In this document: one piece after another, positions 59,401 to 64,000 of the stretch
Layout: every line of letters starts with the position of its first letter
Position numbering within the stretch: position 1 is the stretch's first letter
Assembly (NCBI GenBank): GCA_019054805.1
Contig: JAHQIY010000012.1
Coordinates: 1,984,001 to 2,048,000 of the forward strand
Reading direction: 5' to 3'
Origin: Brachionus manjavacas
Lineage: Eukaryota > Rotifera > Eurotatoria > Ploima > Brachionidae
Length of the DNA stretch: 64,000 nt
The notes under the pieces: model-generated
Databases searched by the model: none
Told to the model about the DNA's origin: nothing
What the model saw: only the letters and a program-made list of their open reading frames with translations
Position numbers and translations under genes: made by a program

Positions 59401-61194
59401 TTTTTCCTTATTTAATTCTTTGATCTATAGAATAATGAATAATAAAATTTTTGATAAAATCTTTTAGTCAAAACTTTTGATTTGAATTTTTTTTTTAAAT
59501 CTCAAATCGATTAAACTTTATTTAAAAATTGTTAGAAGAATTAGATGAAAAGAATGATTGGCATTGTAAAAAAAAAGGAAAATTCAGTTTAAAAAAAATA
59601 AAAAATGACTGAATGAGAATTTTTAGATACTTTTTCAAAATTTAATCATTTTCAAATAACTTTAAAAAAATAAGCTATTCCGTGGATTTTTATTGAATAT
59701 ATTTTTTTAAAAATTCGAACGAACGATTATTTAGGTTTGATAGAAAAACCTAAAAACTATTAAAGATTAAATGAAATTTTGATTATTTAAATTGTTTTCT
59801 GTTTAGAACTAATTATTCGAGAACTTGATTTCTGTCAAAATTTTTCGATAAAGCAAACAAATTTGGAACAAAATTCGAGAAAAAAAATTGAAAAAAAGAT
59901 TAAACATTTAAAAATTCAAATAAATTAAAAAGTCTTTTAAATATATCTGATTAGTTAGGTTTCACATGACTTAAAGTTTTTTTTATGTAATTTTAAAATT
60001 TTAAGAATGAATTTTTAACTATGCAAATAAACTAAACCATAATTTATTTAATTTGTAAGCACAAAAAAGAACGTGTATTTACTAGGTAATCGGTACAAGT
60101 TGCGGCTTATAAAAAAATGAATAATTATTCAAATTTAGTTTCAATTAGTAAAATTCTATAATAAACTTAAAAAAATGAAATTATTTCCTGTAAAATTCTG
60201 TAAACCAGGATTATTTCAAATAATTATATTTTAATTAAGAATTGTTAACTATTAGTGCAGTTAATCTGAGAATTTTATGATCTCGATTACCTATTAAACA
60301 TTTTTGAATACTTTGGCATGTTTTTTTGAATTAAAAAAATTTTTACATTCATCTTTAATATCTTAATCAATTAAATTAATAAGACATAAATTTTCTATCA
60401 TTTATTTTTGTTAAGATAGTGTTTTTTTTAAGATTTTTGTGAATTCACAAACACCAACCTTAGTTTGCTTCAATTCACCTTTTAATAGGAAGAATTTTTT
60501 TTCTTGAAATGATATTTCTTTTTGGTGATTCGAAAGAAATTTTTTTGTCTTCAAAAAATGTAGTTGTTTTGACAGTGTGAAAAGTCCATAGGAAATTTTG
60601 AAATTAATTTAAAAAAAAGATCCAAAAATTAATTCTAATGTTCTAAATTGTTAGTTTTGGGAAATTTTTATTTTAGTTCTATTAAATTTCAATGTTTCCT
60701 TTCAGTCTTATTTAATTTGAATATTCAATTCGGAAAGCACTTTTAATTTTTCCAAGTGCACTTCAAAAAAAATGAAAATTTCTTTTGAATGTTTGTTAAA
60801 CTTTTACTCAAAATAATTAAATAAAATTAATTTATTTTTCAAATTTGAATTGTTAAAAAAGCATTGATTGAAAACAGCTTATTCCAAAGCTAAATAAAAT
60901 AGTCTTAATAAATCAAGCTTTTATACATTATTATCAAATTTTAAATATTGAAAAAAAAAATTAGTTTATAAATTTTAAAAGGCGAGTCTGATAAGGCAGC
61001 CTTACTAAAAGTCGAATTAAAGTCTTTTGGAAATTTGTGTTAATTCTTAGACAGCATTATTTTTTAGTAGAGCAAATAAGATTAAAAAAGTCTCCTTTTC
61101 AATTCAATTAGAATCAAATTGGGCCATAGAAAAAAACAAATGTTTAATTTAAATATTGACTTAAACCATGTGAATAGGTCGTGACAATACTTAC
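56469..61194. other. Large AT-rich intron or upstream region of KIF12
   Basis: 4.7 kb between first exons A and B. The only structure recognised is the foldback at 57541-58750, with a LINE-end relative at 58256-58273. No other coding signal seen. Confidence 0.4.
57541..58750. mobile_element. Large foldback element
   Basis: 57541-57672 (GTTTGAATTACAAAATTTTG, AACATTGAAAAAGTGCGA, AATTTTAAGTTAATATTGCA) is the near-complement of 58617-58750. Inner segments such as AACAATTCTTGTTCT (about 57901) and AGAACAAGAATT (about 58436) are also inverted. The interior has no open frame, so this is probably a non-autonomous DNA element of about 1.2 kb. Confidence 0.55.
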
Positions 61195-61541
61195 TATACT
61201 GAGTTGGGGTTTTCGACTGAATTCAGGTCGGAATTGGTGTGAGACACGGGTGAAATTTTGTCGTCCAATTTCGACTCGTACATTATCTCATATCCCTCTT
61301 CGTCGTAGTCCAAATCAGTCTTGTGCTGCTCAAACTTGGGAATGGGTCTACGCCTGGGCAAAGCGTCCAAGCCATTGAGCCGCCTTGAGCCTTTGGACAT
61401 CTTGGGAACCCGATCATCCTTCTTGTAAGCTCTGATGCTGGAGTTTGACCACTGCTTTTCGAGCACTTCTGGCGATGCTTTTTCAATATGGTAGTTTCTT
61501 TTGTACTCGTGGTTTGTCACAAACAACGATGTGTTGACCAT
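61195..61541 (-). CDS. KIF12 alternative distal first exon A (or first exon of another gene)
   Basis: Minus strand: ATG at 61541, 115 codons and two bases, then donor TA|GTAAGTAT. The peptide starts MVNTSLFVTNHEYKRNYH and has a basic segment (LPRRRPIPKFEQHK) and an acidic one (DLDYDEEGYEIMYE). Base composition is clearly richer in GC than the surroundings, as in the other true exons. Phase 2 again fits the acceptor at 54361, giving an isoform of about 648 residues. No domain is known. If it is not KIF12, it is the first exon of a gene whose other exons were not found in the 6.8 kb downstream. Confidence 0.55.
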
Positions 61542-63739
61542 TTTTTTTCTAAAGTCTAAAATAATTCAAATTTAAATTTAACTATTTGTCAAAAAAAAAT
61601 TTTTTTCAATTTATAAATGACCGTAATAGTTGTTCACCGAAAGAAAAATATTTAGCTTTAATTTGTTAGTATGTATGTATATGTGTTTTCTGGAATACAA
61701 CAAAAAGCTTAAAAACCTCTACCATTTTCGAATCTATGGAGAAAGAAAATAAGCGAAAAAAAAACTAACAAATGCTGCAACTATTTGAAATCAAAATAAA
61801 TGAATTTCTAGTTTTCGTAGTTGTAATTGTGATTGTAACAAAACTCGATTTTCTAAGTCGTCGAGTGAGTATTTTCTTTTATAAAGATTTAAATATGTAT
61901 TTCGGGCTTTGTTTAATATTTAATTTTTTGTAAAGACAATTGGAATGATTTGTGGTCTTGTTGCCTTATCATGTTACAAATTTCAAAGCTTCAGCAATTA
62001 AAAAAACATTATTTTATTTTTTTGTTGGGGCTTTTTATTTTAGAATTTTGAAAATTTTGGACAACAAAAAAATCAATTTCCCTTGATCTGCAACTTGGAT
62101 TATTTTTTTGCTCAGATTTATTGCGCAACTAATCACAACAAATTCCTCATCTGCATATCTGATCATAAACTTTCAATAAATATTTTGCCAACAATTTAAA
62201 TTGTATGTTTTCGCATTGACCGAAAAGACTTCTTGCCAATTAAATACCCATAGAACTTTTAAACTATTTAATTGCTTGGAGATTTGAATTAGGCCAAAGA
62301 AATTACATTCTCTTTATTTGCTTAGTCAAGGATCAATTATTGGCACCGTAATAAAAATTTTCCATCATTACTAATACTGTTTTTTGCGAATTGGAACTTC
62401 GTCCAAGGCATGAAATGAGTAATAAGGGTTTAAGTGATAATTTTTATTATCCTTGCCAAAAAAATTCTAGTACAATTAAAAACAGGCGAAAATGGCAAAA
62501 ATGCATTGCCCAACTTAATCATTTGATTTTAATTTTAGACTTTTAGTAAAAAGTCAATTTTTTTATTTTTGTATAGTGGTGATTTGACTTAAAGATTTAA
62601 ACAAATTTTCAAAAATAATCGCCAATTTTGGTTTAATTATTGGAAAAAAAAGAAAAAATTTGAAAAAACTTTTTTATTTTTGGTCCCAAGAAATTATGCT
62701 GAAAAAAATGGATTTTTTCGGCCTAAAATTTCACGAAAAAAGTTTTGGCGTTAGATTTTTTTAAACTTTTTTAAGCCTGTAGCTTTTTTACCTGTCTGAA
62801 TAGTCAGAATATTGACCCCCCTCATTTTGCATTGAATGCCTCAAGTTCAAAGCTTAATGGGTTACCAATTTAAAAAAATCGCCTTTTTTTTTTCAATTTT
62901 ATTCAAAAGATGTTTGAGGCTTAGATTGAATGCTAAAAATTTCAATTCCTGATTATGTCGGGTTTCTAAATATGCGACTTAAAAGAGCATCTGAAGTACA
63001 ATAGTTTGCGAGGTTTCGGGCAAAATTGGAAGCGGTAAAGGTAGAGACAATTCTATTTAAAAAAATTTCTTAGACAAATAAAAAAGTAATTTATATGGAT
63101 CAAGAAAATTATTTTTTTGGCTACAATTAATATTGATACAGTCAATTTTCAATTCTTGATTTAATTTCGTTACTTTGCCTTGGTTATTTTAATTTTTTTG
63201 ATGAAAAAATTTTATTTTAATTTACTATAAACAAATTCAACCGGCCATGCTGAACTAATCAAATTTTATGCATCAATTTTTGAACAATAATATTCAGAGC
63301 TAGAAGATAAAAATTATTTTTCCACAATTTCTTAATATGAAATATTTAATAATCAAATTCACTGAGCTTAATACAATTTGAAAATTTTTAAGTTGATATA
63401 CAAAGTAAATTTTATTTTGGTCAAAAAATAAAAAACATAAAAAGAAATTGCACTTTTTAAGACTAGAAAACTTCTTAATTTTTATCATAAAGAATGATTT
63501 ATGGGAAAAAATTCCAGTGAAAAAAATCCAGTAGAAAAAAATTCTACTCTAAAAATTATAATAACATGACTATTTTTTATAAATTATTACAAAAAAAATT
63601 AAGTAATTAGATCAATTTTTTTTAAAGAATATTTATTCTTAAATGTCTTTTGCATGTGTCTTCTATAAATGCAAAATACAAATGGAAAATTATCAAAGAT
63701 TGAAACAAAATATAAAATATTCTTTGATTTCTTATAAAA
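61542..63739. other. AT-rich upstream region of exon A
   Basis: Includes the likely promoter and 5' UTR of exon A. No gene, RNA gene or repeat recognised; frames on both strands are short and AT-driven. Confidence 0.4.
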
Positions 63740-63943
63740 ATGGAAAATACCGAAGAAGTCTTCGAATTTTAAGACAATGATAGAACTTCTGTTCATTTTA
63801 ATTTTGTTAATTTTACTCGAAACGAAGAAAACCAGGATGGATCAATCCGCTTTAGATGCTGCAAGTGCAGTATAACACTAAAAGTGACAATCAGAAGTAA
63901 CTTTGATAATTCTATAAAAACAAAAATTTTTATTGATATTTAA
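63740..63943 (+). pseudogene. Zinc-finger-like remnant (FLYWCH/MULE N-terminal type)
   Basis: One frame from ATG 63740 to TAA 63943 interrupted by a single TAA at 63770-63772. The second part, FVNFTRNEENQDGSIRFRCC then KCSITLKVTIRSN, resembles the start of FLYWCH-like domains in MULE transposases (g.irWrC..C...l). The His pair is not present before the stop. Too short for a firm call. Confidence 0.35.
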
Positions 63944-64000
63944 TGTTCTGTAAATAATAAACCAAGAAATGTAATTCCTTTAATGATTTAATTGTAGAAT

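Noticed and set aside
1..64000. CRISPR arrays, bacterial operons or ribosome-binding sites
   Set aside because: Spliced metazoan genes and eukaryotic transposons throughout. The regular repeats seen are tandem amplicon units or coding repeats, not spacer arrays.

Overview
This is an AT-rich animal nuclear sequence. It holds two recognisable, intron-split conserved genes: a GGNBP2 (gametogenetin-binding protein 2) orthologue and a KIF12-type kinesin. Around them lie non-LTR retrotransposons, Ty3/gypsy fossils, a pogo-like DNA element and many MITEs. Short introns (53-67 bp) sit beside multi-kilobase introns full of transposons. A small AT-rich invertebrate fits, perhaps a spiralian such as a rotifer, but the sequence alone does not fix the species.

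Bases 1-26107 form a recently rearranged amplicon. A head-to-head pair of genes (B on minus, A on plus) encodes Cys-capped proline/valine repeat proteins. The pair lies in the left arm (5713-13320) of a palindrome of about 7.6 kb per arm and again, inverted and almost identical, in the right arm (18309-26107). A third, more diverged copy of gene A (A0) enters at the left edge. Downstream of each A copy is a decayed gypsy pol. Then comes a composite foldback element, here called X, whose ends are inverted repeats of about 650 bp built from a fragment of gene A plus a LINE reverse-transcriptase tail. X occurs at 2163-5712, and at 11175-14712 with its core inverted. The centre of the palindrome holds a tandem array with a period of about 2867 bp made from gypsy and X pieces.

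Bases 26108-33778 hold GGNBP2 in three exons on plus. Its introns carry a LINE 3' end and foldback repeats.

Bases 33779-48465 are a nest of elements. A degraded LINE on plus (35430-42256) is split by a pogo-like element (36477-41741, TA target duplication, 11-bp terminal inverted repeats). That element is in turn split by a jockey-type LINE on minus. The jockey ORF2 is broken only by four apparent one-base losses in homopolymers. Minus-strand exons at 43539-44162 and 47308-47496 belong to an unidentified gene or to the 3' end of the kinesin gene.

Bases 48466-61541 hold KIF12 on minus. Three separate first coding exons (61541-61195, 56468-56392, 54846-54443) all end in the same splice phase and can each join the common motor exon at 54360, which suggests three alternative promoters giving different N-termini. 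The introns contain a hAT MITE with a perfect 8-bp target duplication, a Tc1/mariner-type MITE and several hairpin elements. The last 2.4 kb is almost empty apart from a small zinc-finger-like remnant near the right edge.
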